A stretch of DNA of 64,000 nucleotides from Stercorarius parasiticus (Eukaryota > Chordata > Aves > Charadriiformes > Stercorariidae), in contig VWZL01004368.1 of the NCBI GenBank assembly GCA_013396915.1, forward strand, positions 1,121,066 through 1,185,065, given 5' to 3'. This document shows positions 26,511 to 37,329 of the stretch, piece after piece. How positions within the stretch are numbered: the first letter of the stretch is position 1; each line of letters opens with the position of its first letter. The notes below the pieces were generated by a model. It had not been told where the DNA came from. It worked only from the letters and a program-made list of their open reading frames with translations, and ran no database searches. Made by a program: the position numbers and the translations under genes.

Positions 26511-27177
26511 TTTTGTCTCATGATGCTTGTAAATGCAGTCATGTCCACAGCATGTGAGCATATGGGTGAACATTCTCCATGCACAGCACAGACGCCGGTG
26601 CAGCCATGCGCTCTTACCCTGACATGCTCTCTGCTATCTTGACGAATTTTCATTCAGTGAAATGAAGTGTGTTTCTGGGGTGGAACATGGCAAATGTTTA
26701 ACGGCACACAATGATGCTCTGCAACAGCGTAGGAGAAAGTGCAGAAATACAATACTGACTTAACATTTCCTAATGGGGGTTTCCCTGTAGCTGTCTCTCC
26801 TGTTAAGTATAACGAGGACAGTACGCTGCACCTTTCATCCTATTTTGCACGTACAATATTGCAGATCGTAAAACAGAACATGGATAAATGTGTATGAATT
26901 CATATGGAAACATATAGGGGTAGGGTAGAAGCATGAAGATATCTAGACATTTCTTATATCACTTGTCTAGCTGACTATATTCCTTGTGAGACAACCAATT
27001 AAAAAATTGTTGAAAATTGTGTTCTGAACCTTTCATTTCTCAGACTCGTTTTCTTAATCTCCTGAATTTCAGCTATATAAAAGGACTATAAACTTCAGAA
27101 TTAAAATAAAACAGCTAGGACTTTATCACCTGCTAGTAAACTGAGATGAATCTTACAATTTGTAAAATGTGATTGAG

Positions 27178-27200
27178 AAAGAGTTGATATTCAGTAAAGT
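27178..27200 (+). repeat. Spaced direct repeat, copy 2
   Basis: Second copy of the AAAGAGTTGATATTCAGT core, here followed by AAAGT. Sequence similarity to copy 1 (26486-26510) ends abruptly at the 3' side, where the two flanks are unrelated. Confidence 0.8.
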
Positions 27201-27490
27201 CTAATCGTCTATACTTTAAAAGTGTTTTGAAACTTCAGTAGCTTGCAACTGAGTTAATTCACTTCCACAAGGAAAGAGGTTACACTGAATTTAAAACTGT
27301 AAATCCTTTTAATGGCATTTAACCATTTGAGACATTGAACAGTAAACAGAAAACAAAATTAAAATGGCAGAAATACCAAAAAGATTAAAGATGCCTTCGT
27401 CCGCGCTCTGGAGGCATGAGCTCCATCATCCCATCTCAATGCAGCATTGAGCACACAATGTTAGGGCAGGACACCTGTCACATAGCAATT

Positions 27491-27523
27491 GTGCGTGCGT
27501 GTGTGTGTGTGTGTGTGTGTGTG
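27491..27523. repeat. (GT)n microsatellite
   Basis: An alternating GT run, with C in place of T at two positions near its 5' end. It is a typical vertebrate dinucleotide repeat and likely polymorphic in length. Alternating purine-pyrimidine runs can adopt left-handed DNA, but nothing here shows that this one does. Confidence 0.97.
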
Positions 27524-27719
27524 AGTGAATAAAAGAATTCAAAGACAAAGGGCTTTTCAGGATCTTTTGATGACAGTGATCACAGAAATGCAAAATATGT
27601 TGTGAATATCGACACTAAATTATAATGTAGTGAAGAGAACCGGTTGAGAAAAAGCAGTCTCTACTTTTAGGTGAACAATAAATAGCTCCCAGCGCTGCTT
27701 TTTTACAAATGCTGAGGCT

Positions 27720-27832
27720 TCTTTTACAGAGTGTCTTTTTCTGAAAATTAGAGATGCCAATTATTTTCCCACAGTGGTGAGTTGGTATCAAAACCAGAAA
27801 CGAAGGAAAGAAGCGCTGACTCCTCTCTTTAC
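27720..27832 (-). mobile_element. Candidate ancient MIR-like SINE relic
   Basis: TTTTACAGA at 27723 is followed, at about the spacing seen in the reverse complement of MIR, by AGAGATG, then a CCCACAG block and a GTGAGTTGG block (MIR: 'CACAGCTAGTAAGTGGC'). The end of the match has AACCAG and CTGACTCCT, which resemble the 3' part of related reptile and mammal core SINEs. The match is patchy and could be partly chance. Confidence 0.35.
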
Positions 27833-27839
27833 CCAGAAT

Positions 27840-27935
27840 TACTCAGATGGGGGATTCTGACTTGGATCTAGACCACAAGTAAACTTTATTTGGTCTGGCC
27901 AAGGTCACACGATTGTAATGGCTCCTGCGTTGCTG
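27840..27935 (-). mobile_element. Candidate ancient MIR-like SINE relic, second of an adjacent pair
   Basis: Blocks in MIR reverse-complement order are CAGATG (27844-27849), an ATTCTGA block, AAGTAAACTT (27877-27886), the 13-mer GCCAAGGTCACAC (27898-27910), and a TAATGGC block. The 13-mer differs from the MIR segment only by one missing C. An 11-base stretch before it has no MIR counterpart. This is the best of the candidate relics in the window. It lies directly beside another candidate in the same orientation. Confidence 0.45.
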
Positions 27936-28298
27936 TGGGAGATGCTGCCATTTTCCCAATCTGTTTAAGAACAGCTACGGCTTGCCATCACACTTGCCAG
28001 CTATGAAAGTGGTTTGCTGTGCCTGGTTTGCTCCACAGAGCCAGGGCCAGCACTCTGCTTTGTGCAGAATGGCTCTTGACAAAAATGCCCACTAGACTTT
28101 GCTAGAAATTGGCAAGAGAAATAGCTAAAAATCTGTTGGGTACCCTACTCTTCACCCTGCCCCCCTGCTAATTCAACACGTCAACTAATATCTATTTAAA
28201 ATATAGCGAATAAAAATATGTTATGCACAAGTCTGAAAAATGTATATTCAAAGTTGAAATTTTATCACAGACATGTCCGTCCGTTCCCCACCACCCCC

Positions 28299-28299
28299 N
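28299..28299. other. Ambiguous base (N)
   Basis: A single N follows a run of C in a C-rich stretch, the kind of position where base calling fails. Any reading across this position is uncertain by one base identity, and perhaps by the run length. Confidence 0.99.
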
Positions 28300-28968
28300 G
28301 GAACAAGAGAAAAATGGCCAGTCCTTTTCAGAGAACTTTCTACCACCGTGTTCTTTCTGTATTAGCTAAAGAGCTCCTGCCTTGACGTTTTTTTGCAGGT
28401 ACAATTATTGCACAGCATCTCAGTGACAGAGGCAAACATTACAGTATCCAGATCACAGTGGAGGTGTCACACATTAATTGAAGTTATCTCTCGGTGTTGT
28501 ATCTCCTGGAAATCAGTATGAATTATGTGAAGCAAATGTCATGCTCTCCCTGCAAGAAATAATGCTTAATAGCCAGAGCTGGTTAGAGAAAAAATAATTG
28601 ATGGAAGACTTTTTCATTAGAAAATGTTATGTCAGACTCGAAATATTTTGCTGGAACATAACTCTTTGATTACATCATTGGAAACATTTCAAAACAATTC
28701 AGTTCCAATACACGGCATTTCATTTTGATCAAACTTGCATTCAGCCAAAGTAATATATGTGATGAAGTATATATGATATGCTGTTTTCTATACATTTTAT
28801 TTCTATACGTCCTATGTATTTTATTACTTATTGAAATTCTATGTTACAGTAAGGCCAAATTAATTCCAAGCAATAAAACCATTAAATGCAATTTTTCATT
28901 TTTATGCATAGAAGCCAAGTATCAAAATATCAGAGTCTCCCCGAAATAACATTTGCTCACCAGTTCCT

Positions 28969-29487
28969 CTAAGAATACAAGACAGGACAGGTAGGACCTT
29001 TGATCTCCCCCTGTTCTGAGAGCTTGACTTTCCAAAGGAGAGGAGGGGAAAGAAAGAGGAGGTGGGCATGACACATTGCTAGTTTGAGACCTGAAGTCTG
29101 TGAGGCTTGATAGCCGAACCTCATGCCCTGCCAGCCCCCAATAACTCTTGGCCAGTGTGCATCCTGCACCCCTGCACTGTAAGAAACTGGAGCCACATAA
29201 GAAGTGTGGCACCAGTGGGGCAGAAAGAGTTTCTGAGGTGGGACTTGGTGATTCTTGTCCTCAAACCCAAGTAAATTAATCTGAAATAAACCTTTCCAGG
29301 TGAGCTCTCTCCTGGAAGAAGCCAGACATTCAGAGTTACCGTTGTCTGTGTTTCTGGGGGATATAACATTGTATATTAAGCTAACATGGGACTTCCCAGT
29401 GACTGGAACAGTGTACTTTTTGCCTTCATGTTGGCAGATGCCAACATCCCTTCTGCGTATGGCTACTGAGTCTTTCATGTGAAGCAT
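28969..29487 (-). other. Longest open frame, unrecognised, probably not a gene
   Basis: On the minus strand the frame stays open to 29502. The first ATG is at 29485-29487, giving about 172 codons. The predicted product has no signal peptide, transmembrane helix, repeat or catalytic motif that I recognise, and its composition looks like translated noncoding DNA (scattered W, C and H, no domain-like pattern). Two other minus-strand frames overlap it, showing that the segment is simply poor in minus-strand stops. No TATA box, CpG island or Kozak-like context supports translation. It could be a decayed retrotransposon piece or chance; I favour chance. Confidence 0.25.
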
Positions 29488-32400
29488 CAGGCTGTCTTTC
29501 AAGTCTATTTTAATTTCAAATACTGAATTTCAGTTTTCATTTTTGCTTTGGTTTCACCAGAATAAACACACCTCAAAACCTGAAATTATTGTCTTAATTA
29601 TACAAGCTCAGAATTTTTACAGTAGAAAGAGCTGCCACTACATTGAGGAAGCAAGTCCGCACAAGAAGAAAAACATTTTGATTAAGATTGAGATGCAAAT
29701 TTACCTGCTTCCTAAGCCCACTTGTCTGTCTTAGGAGTGATTGGAGAAAGACAGTGAAAAATCTGACTTTAAACAAGACCTCACTATCAGCCCTCCTCTG
29801 CACTGTGGCAGAGGTGGGTGCACGGCAGACCTATGAGGAACACAGGTGACAACAAGGGCTAATTGATTTGGTGGAGTTGAACTAATAAGAGAGATCAAGT
29901 AAGGACCCTTGCATTTGAGGACAGAGAAGCTGGATTATTGCCCCACCTCTCTGCATTGCAGCTACACCACGCTGAGCAACGATGGAGGCCTAAGACCAAA
30001 GCCTGAGAGACACAATGCCTTAATTCATTAGACAAATAGAAGCATCACATCATTTCCAAAGTTCTTCTAATTTCTGGACTTCACACTTAACAGGCACAAC
30101 CAACAGTTTTGGATTAAAAATAATTTTATTAAAATTAAGCTCGCTGTTTTCTAGTTACGTCTAGGCTAGGCTGAATATTATAATATATGCAACTCTGCAG
30201 TGATGGCACAATAATGCCTGCATCATTTAGATGCTGTCTCTAGTTTCTCGAGATACTTACTCTGGCCTCAGTAATGAACAGATATGACAATCATTTGTGG
30301 TTAAGTATTCTGCTTATTTTTCTTATGTCTCTTCAGTCCTTTTCTCGAGCACATAGAAAAAATAAATATGATAAGGACAGAACTTGATTTGCAAGGACCA
30401 AAGGCTCTCTGGCTTTTTTTTTTAGTGTAGTTTCTAGTCTTGCTTCTTACACAGACATGGTTTAAGTATCAAACTGTATCTATGTGTATGTATATGCGCT
30501 TTTTGTGTTCTCTTATAAGACTGAGTTGTCTGCCAACTTAATTCATATTTTATATGGAAGAAAAGACCTCAGAAGTATGAAATGCCTACAAGTTTCATGA
30601 AAATTAGTGTCTGGATAGAAGAAAGAGACCATATCTACATGGTATTCTGCAGAAATATGACCCTAAACTTTGACAGCAGAGAGGTGTTAAAAATGTCTCA
30701 ACTACAGGAAAAGCATCAGAATCTCTATCTTATTAAAAGCAAGAGAATCTCATCCAAACATAGATCAATTGGGTAAAAGCTTCATTCATTTACCTTCTCA
30801 TATTTTTTTCCTTTTTCTGCTAATACTATATACCACACTCTCTCTTTGTTCACTTGGATAGCATATAACTACAAATAAAGCATTATTTAACATATAGTAT
30901 CAGTTCCCAGTTCCTCAGAAATTTAAAATCAGATACATATACAATAGCAGGGCTCATTGTAATTTGGTATTATTTGGCACTATGCTGAGGTACAGCTATA
31001 ACTTCAAGGAAGAAGACAGTCACGCATAAAACTTTACTTTGTATTTTTAATATTCCTTGTACAGAGACACTGTGAAAAGTGATCAAAAAAGAACTAATAA
31101 ATGTGAGGTCTTGAAAAATCAAGTTTTCATTTTAAAATCAGGCAGAGAAAATGCAAAAAACTACTTAGCAACTAGAGAACAGTTAGGAAACGTGATGGAC
31201 CAAACATGGAGCTGTCAGAATAAATTTTCATACAAAGATCTGAAAAAACTCAAAAATCTGGTACAGTGGAAGAGCTGTCTCACTAACTTAACATAATGTA
31301 GGAAGGTATGCTTTGGCAATAAGAACAAGTACTGAGAGTCAATAAAAGAGTTATTTCCTCTGGTGCAATATTAAATATATTAGCAGTAAGTGCCTACTTC
31401 TACAGAACAATGTCATCTGCAATTCTTATTTTCCTCTTTTTCTCAGAAAAAGAAAATTGTCTGACTCTCCATTAGGTTATATCAGAATAAGTGAGAATGG
31501 AATATAACAATCTCAAGAAAATTAAAATGCTGTAAGTCTAGATAACGAACAAGAGGTTATTAGCCAGTGAGTCAGCGCTCTCAACTTCAGTTTTTGTCCA
31601 ACCTTGAAAGTACCTACAAGTGCCCTCTCTGAGCTGAGAGTTCTCTTGGTTTTTACCTTCAGACAGATATGAATACCCAGGAATACATTTATATGGATAA
31701 ACGAGTGCCTGCATCTCTCCTAACACAACATGGAGAGCCAGGCTTTATGAGGTGAACCAAGGTAACAGCTGTGCAGCTTGCTTCAGCACAATGTCCTGGT
31801 GCTAATTCAATGACAGGAAGAACCAGGGTCTGGATCCTTCTCATGCTTACATGATTTGTACCTAAATCTCCTTTATTTTGACTCCTCAGAACTCACAGGG
31901 CTGCTCTAGCACCTCCAGACACAGGTCATGAGCTCTCACAAGGAAAATTATATTCTGATTATTCAGGAGTTAATTAATCAGTGATTTAATAACATCAGAA
32001 AATAATTTCATTCCTCCTCTGCCTACATAAGATTAATCCTCTTACATGTATTTTTTACTTTGATTTAAAAATTGTATTGTAAAGATCCTATTATTTGTGT
32101 AAGTGGATTGTTAAAGAGCTTAAAGATCTAACTGTGAAGTAGCTAACAAACTTCCTTTCCCTGTCAAATTCAAATCCTTTTCATCTATCCCATCACATCT
32201 AGCTACATCCATTTGGAGTATTCGAATCAGTTCTTTTCGTGCTTACATCCCTCAAATGCTCGCAGTTCTTCTGCTTAGAAAGTACATTTATGATTTTAAC
32301 CTTTGTAAACCAGTTCTTTGGTGTCTCAGTGGTATTGATTCTTTTGCTACCCTTTCTGAATACCTTAACTTGGATGCTCCAAGTGTTGTCAGCACTTGGA

Positions 32401-34383
32401 ACATACAACCATCCAGATTCAAATTTTAGGTGTAGATTCACCCGTATTCCTGTTACGTTAAAAGTCTGCACACAAGCAAGTCACATCACATCTTTGCAAA
32501 CTCACATCACTGTTGCTTTTTCTATTAATTTCTTTCAGTGTTAATTCCCAAATTTGGTATAGGCACCATTCTTTTGTTCTGTAAAGCAGCTGGAAAAAAT
32601 TGGTCCAGGTGCATAAGCATCAAAGGGTCCTAAATGATCCAGAAATAAAAAAAAAAACAGCCTGTGTTCAAGATCATTCACTTGTGTTTGCCTCCAAGAT
32701 CCAATAGCAAAATGTTAGATTACAGTTTTCCACAATAAAATAAATTTTCAATACATAACTCCATCTTTTTGTTTGAGGCCCTTAACTTAGTACTAAGTTT
32801 GACCTTTTTTTATGCTTTTTGGGGAGTTGCAAAGAATAGGTAATTAGCATCACCAGAAGCAGTGTTTTAAAGGAGCAGGTGATGTGCAGAGTATTACTAT
32901 TGCCACAAAAGTGTAAGGTATAAACTTTCCTGATCTTTAATATATGCACCATGCCTATGATTCAAATTATAAGTAGATTTTAGAAAAGGTTACACATGAA
33001 AGGAAAGATTCTCCCTGACCAGGAGGACACAAAGGTGCTGATGAAAAAAAGAAGAAAAAAACATATAGAGATGGAAAGTTAAGGTTAATACAAAGAGTGG
33101 TGAAACTGATATTCCAAAACACCTTGATAAATGTTAGAAATTATGATTTGTACTCTCCACCTGCTGTACATGCCTGATGGACGCTGGTAGAAAGTAGGAA
33201 CCTATCAACTGTAGATGGCTCCATGGCAGAAAGTATTTCCGTTAGTCTACTTAAATAAATATTTAAGTTGGAGCTAAGTACTACAGGTTGGTAATACCCC
33301 TGAATTATTGTGATTTTGATTACTAAATTCCTCTAGATAGTTTGCACAGATCCACTCTGGATGGTGGTAAAATATGATTTAACACACCAGCATCTGATGA
33401 AATAGTGATTCAAATCAAAATGCAAATAGACAGCAAATAATGTCAAATTAAAAACAGAAATAAACCACATACAATTAGGGAAAAAAAATCTATATTTTTC
33501 AGTATTTTTGTTAGACTTCTACATCTTCTCGGCATTACAGAAATCTCCCTTTTTAACAAGAATTTTACTTTTTGACGAATATATTTCTCCTGTATAAAGT
33601 CAGCAGACACAGATTTTCAGACCACTTATTAAACAGCTGTGCATTGCTTCACTGTGTGACAGGAGTGCAGCTAACATGATGCTTGAGATATTTTAAAAGT
33701 TCACAACTATGAAAATAAACTGTAAAATATGCTTGAGATTAACTTTTTATTCATGCAGTGCACCAGCTATCAGTACCATCTATCTATGGTACTCAGAGTT
33801 GCTATTGTTACCCTTTCAACTAAAAAGTCATTTAAGTTCAGAGATGAGCCCCTTTAACTGGCCTACTGGGTGGAAAGGGACACTGTATCTCAGTGAAATG
33901 ATTTTATCTAGAAAAAAACAGAACACTGAAGCTAGGGAAAAGAAACACAGCCCCCCTCCACTCTTTGAGCCAAAGTACAGCCAAGAAAAATGTGTGATAC
34001 TATCAGCAAGTATTACTGTGGTTCTCTGTAGGTGGCAAACATAATACAAGCATTGGCAACTCAGCAAATAAACTCATGGCAATTTTCAAATGCTGTAATG
34101 GAAATGCCAGGGCAATTAAAGGTCAGTAAAACACACACACACTGGCAAGGATCCTAACACTTAGAAAATAACTTGAGAAAGAAATTAGAGGGGTTCTATT
34201 CACTCTCTGAATATACTATCGCTGAAGGACAATCATAAAATGATTTAAAAAAATGTATGAATACACATATATATATATTCATTTATGCACCTGCTTAATT
34301 ATATATTGCAGGCACATTTCAAGGATCTTATTATTGGTTGCACTTTCAAAAATAAAGGCTTTTGACATGAAACCATTTGCGAC

Positions 34384-34411
34384 CTATTTTTATTTTTAAG
34401 GCCTTATATGG
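34384..34411 (+). promoter_or_regulatory. Candidate enhancer core: MEF2-like site and CArG box
   Basis: CCTTATATGG at 34402-34411 fits the serum response factor CArG consensus CC(A/T)6GG exactly. CTATTTTTAT at 34384-34393 is one base off the MEF2 consensus YTA(A/T)4TAR. SRF and MEF2 sites close together are a known arrangement in muscle and immediate-early enhancers. With no promoter or gene nearby, this can only be a distal element. Single sites of this kind also occur by chance in AT-rich DNA. Confidence 0.3.
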
Positions 34412-37194
34412 TTCTGGCTGGTGCTTGCAATCTGCCAAAGAGAAAGCTGGACAAAGCTAAAGTTAATAGAACCTCAATTCGCCTTTAATTGCGGATCTAA
34501 GGATGGTATTACAAGATTTTATACTGATTACAGTACACTTTGCTGTAGGTGGTTTTGAATCAAATCCATCCCCTCTGGCTTCTCACATAGAGCTCAAGAT
34601 ACATTTTCGCACCAGGGACTGACACATTACCTCTTTTGCTGAGTTCCCTGCAGGTGTGAAGCAAAAAGGGCACATGAGAAATATCTGACTTCCCTTTGGG
34701 TTTGCAGGCTTTGGGAAACAGGTAGAAGCATTTTCCTTTGCTCCTTCAGAGACGCCACTGCAGCCAACCCCAGGGACAACTCCTGCATCCCACCCCCTAT
34801 GTCGGGAACCCCCCTCCCTTCCTCACTCGATGGGTGAAGCATCTCCCTCACCACCACACGGGTGCAAACACCCCTCCTGGCTTGTCTTCTCTCCTTACTG
34901 TGGACTTCTCTAGCGGGCAGTAACATTCAAACACTGTTTTTAATAAACAGTGACACCCTTCACTCTTTTGTCTGTAAAGCACGAAGCAGATATTGCCACA
35001 CGGAAGCCCCAAAACTCAAACGTTCCTGTTCCAGTCATTCAATCCAGTGAGCACTTTGCAGTATAGTCTCAAGAAAGACATCATCATAAAATGAACATAT
35101 GAATTCACATTTTACAAAACTAAAAAAGTGCTGAGTAAGAACATCGCCGTGAGAAAATGAAACCATTTTCTTCCTCGGTATACCTCCTGAAGTTTCAGAT
35201 TTTCTGTAGCATCTCTGTGTGTAGTTGAGGTACTCCATATACTTGTGTGAAGGGAAATCTCACTAATTTTGCATATCTGATAGACGTGGACTGAAATATA
35301 GTTATGCAGAGTAAGAAAAGTAAGTATCCTGGATATATACAGAGTAATACCTAAGACTCATGTTGTGTACGGAGTAAATAAGACCATGTGACACTGTAAA
35401 TGAAGCCACGAGGAGTCCCAAAGTTTCAAGTAGAAAGAACAATTAGAAATGCTAAAACGACCATTTTCATTAACTGAAAAATTCTATCAAATGATATTTA
35501 ATACAAATCTATCAAATCTACTAAATGAACCATCAAATTTTCTTTGGAATCTATTCCACTTTACCAATATTTCAAATACTATTTTTTAGAAAAAAAGATG
35601 CATTGAAAGTACTGAAATATTCAGTTATAACATATCCTCAATAAAATGCAGTGATCCTCAATTTGGCATTATATCTGGTTTTGATGTTTTCATTACATTC
35701 TAAATTATAAACATCAGAGAGTCCATCAAAATTCCATATGATTCTGCTGAATCATTTCAAAGCAGATTTTATTTTTACTGGGTTGTATGAAGAATTTAGA
35801 GGCTCAATTCTGATAGAAAATGAAACTACATTTCAAAGCCCTCACAATTCTTCAGAAACACGTTTTTCTGCCTTTCATATAGCAGTATTTAAACTCTGCA
35901 GTTGTCTTTGGACCGGTGTTCAATCACAGCAAACCTTTTAGCATTCTAGTATATTTAAATATGAACTGTCTTACCAGACAAACATTGTTTTCAAATGGCT
36001 ATTCAAAAGAAAGACTTGTGTAACAGGAAAGGAAACTAAATGGAGACTGATATGGTGTATGAGGAAAGAACATCGGTGGAAATAAACGAAGGACAAAGTA
36101 GAAAATATCAAAACAAAAAGGGAATTTAAGTGGGATTTTCAAAATTGCTTATTGTTAAAAGTACAAGTCCAATGTTTAAAGAACTCAATATCTAAGCTAA
36201 TTTTGTGACTAACAAGAACAATTACAATGACTGTTTTTTTAATTTTCATTAATTTAATTTTTTTTAAGCATTGTGATAGCCAAATAATTTAATTTACCCT
36301 TGTGTAGTCTTTAAGGAAAGAGGGCTGACTACTGAGGGTAATGCACTTTGAAATCAGATTCAGTTTCTACATATCCACATACCAGATAATCTGCCAGACA
36401 GGGACAGCTGCAGCTTGAAGGGGGAAAGGGGAAGCAGCCTTCACGTGGGAGCCCCACAGCAAGGAGCCCCAGCTGCTCCCCTTCTTACCACCTGGACGGT
36501 GCTGCAGACAGCCCAGCTATCAACCAACCTTTGCCTTCTACCAGTAAACTCGCCCCTGCCGTACTTGCTATGTTTCTATTCCTAATAGAAAAAAGGAATC
36601 AAATAAATCATAGAGCACACACACAAAAATACATCAATAACAGAATTGGATTAGTGACTGCTGATAGGAAAAGTAATTAATTTCATATTACTAACCTTAC
36701 GCTAAGAAATGAATCAATACTAATATGAAGTAAATCGCACTAGATGTACCCATTACCAAGTTAAATGTTCACAATATGGGATCACAGCTCCAATCTACTG
36801 TGAGTTTATTTGTGATGAGAAATACGAGTATGGATTATGAGTAAGCACAAAGTATTTTGAACCGAAGCGTTTGCAAGAGATGCTTAGTAAGTCTGCATGC
36901 CTTTTTACATGCCTATCAATAATGGGTAAGGTACTACTGAGGTAAGGACAACAAATTTTGTTTTGGTGAATCTTAAGCCATCTGTAAAATTGTGCTTTGG
37001 GGGTGGAACTAAAATATAATCATGATGTCTCTAATTTGGATTTAAATTGAATATTCCTTCTGTACGAGAAAATAGGAATTTGTAAAATATCCAGATTTGT
37101 ATTTAACAGATATGGGGTTTTGCTATTCAAAGTCCTATTTATTTAAAAAATAATTATTAATTTATTCTTTAAAATAGCTTTTCTGCAGCTGTGG

Positions 37195-37329
37195 TGGTAT
37201 AAGGTCAGGCTGGACAGGGTTCTGAGCAACCTGATCTAGGTGAAGATGTCCCTGCTCATTGCAGGGGCAGTTAGACTAGATGACCTTTAAAGATCCCTTC
37301 CAAGCCAATCTATTCTATCATTCTATGAT
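37195..37329 (+). mobile_element. CR1 LINE, short 3' UTR fragment
   Basis: The last roughly 135 bases of a CR1 element, in plus orientation. Recognisable parts are a GGTCAGGCTGGAC start, a CAACCTGATCTAGG segment, GTCCCTGCTCATTGCAGG, then TAGACTAGATGACC and TTAAAGATCCCTTCC. It ends in ATTCTATC ATTCTATG AT (37312-37329), the terminal octamer array. No coding part is left. Its 3' UTR differs clearly from that of the copy at 25300-25836, so the two belong to different CR1 subfamilies and inserted independently. Confidence 0.95.

Larger units (their letters stand above)
25837..27490. other. Noncoding stretch, no gene recognised
   Basis: AT-rich sequence with short open frames only. A strong TATA-like string (GCTATATAAAAGG, 27072-27084) is present, but no open frame, splice site series or GC-rich proximal region follows it. 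The spaced direct repeat inside this stretch is listed separately. Confidence 0.65.
27936..37194. other. Noncoding stretch, no gene recognised
   Basis: Mostly AT-rich unique DNA. The longest open frame in the window lies at 28969-29502 on the minus strand (listed separately). A GC-richer patch at about 34700-34930 and another at about 36390-36560 carry short frames without known domains. Small AC and AT runs occur at 34129-34142 and 34262-34278, and a short AC run at 36616-36625. A palindrome (CTTAAATA, AA, TATTTAAG) lies at 33250-33267. I find no transposon apart from the features listed. Confidence 0.6.

Noticed and set aside
27072..27084. Strong TATA-like string as a promoter
   Set aside because: No initiator, GC box, CpG enrichment or downstream gene. 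Such strings are common in AT-rich DNA.
36980..36992. ATCTGTAAAAT as part of a MIR or L2 element
   Set aside because: A single 11-mer without collinear flanking blocks.
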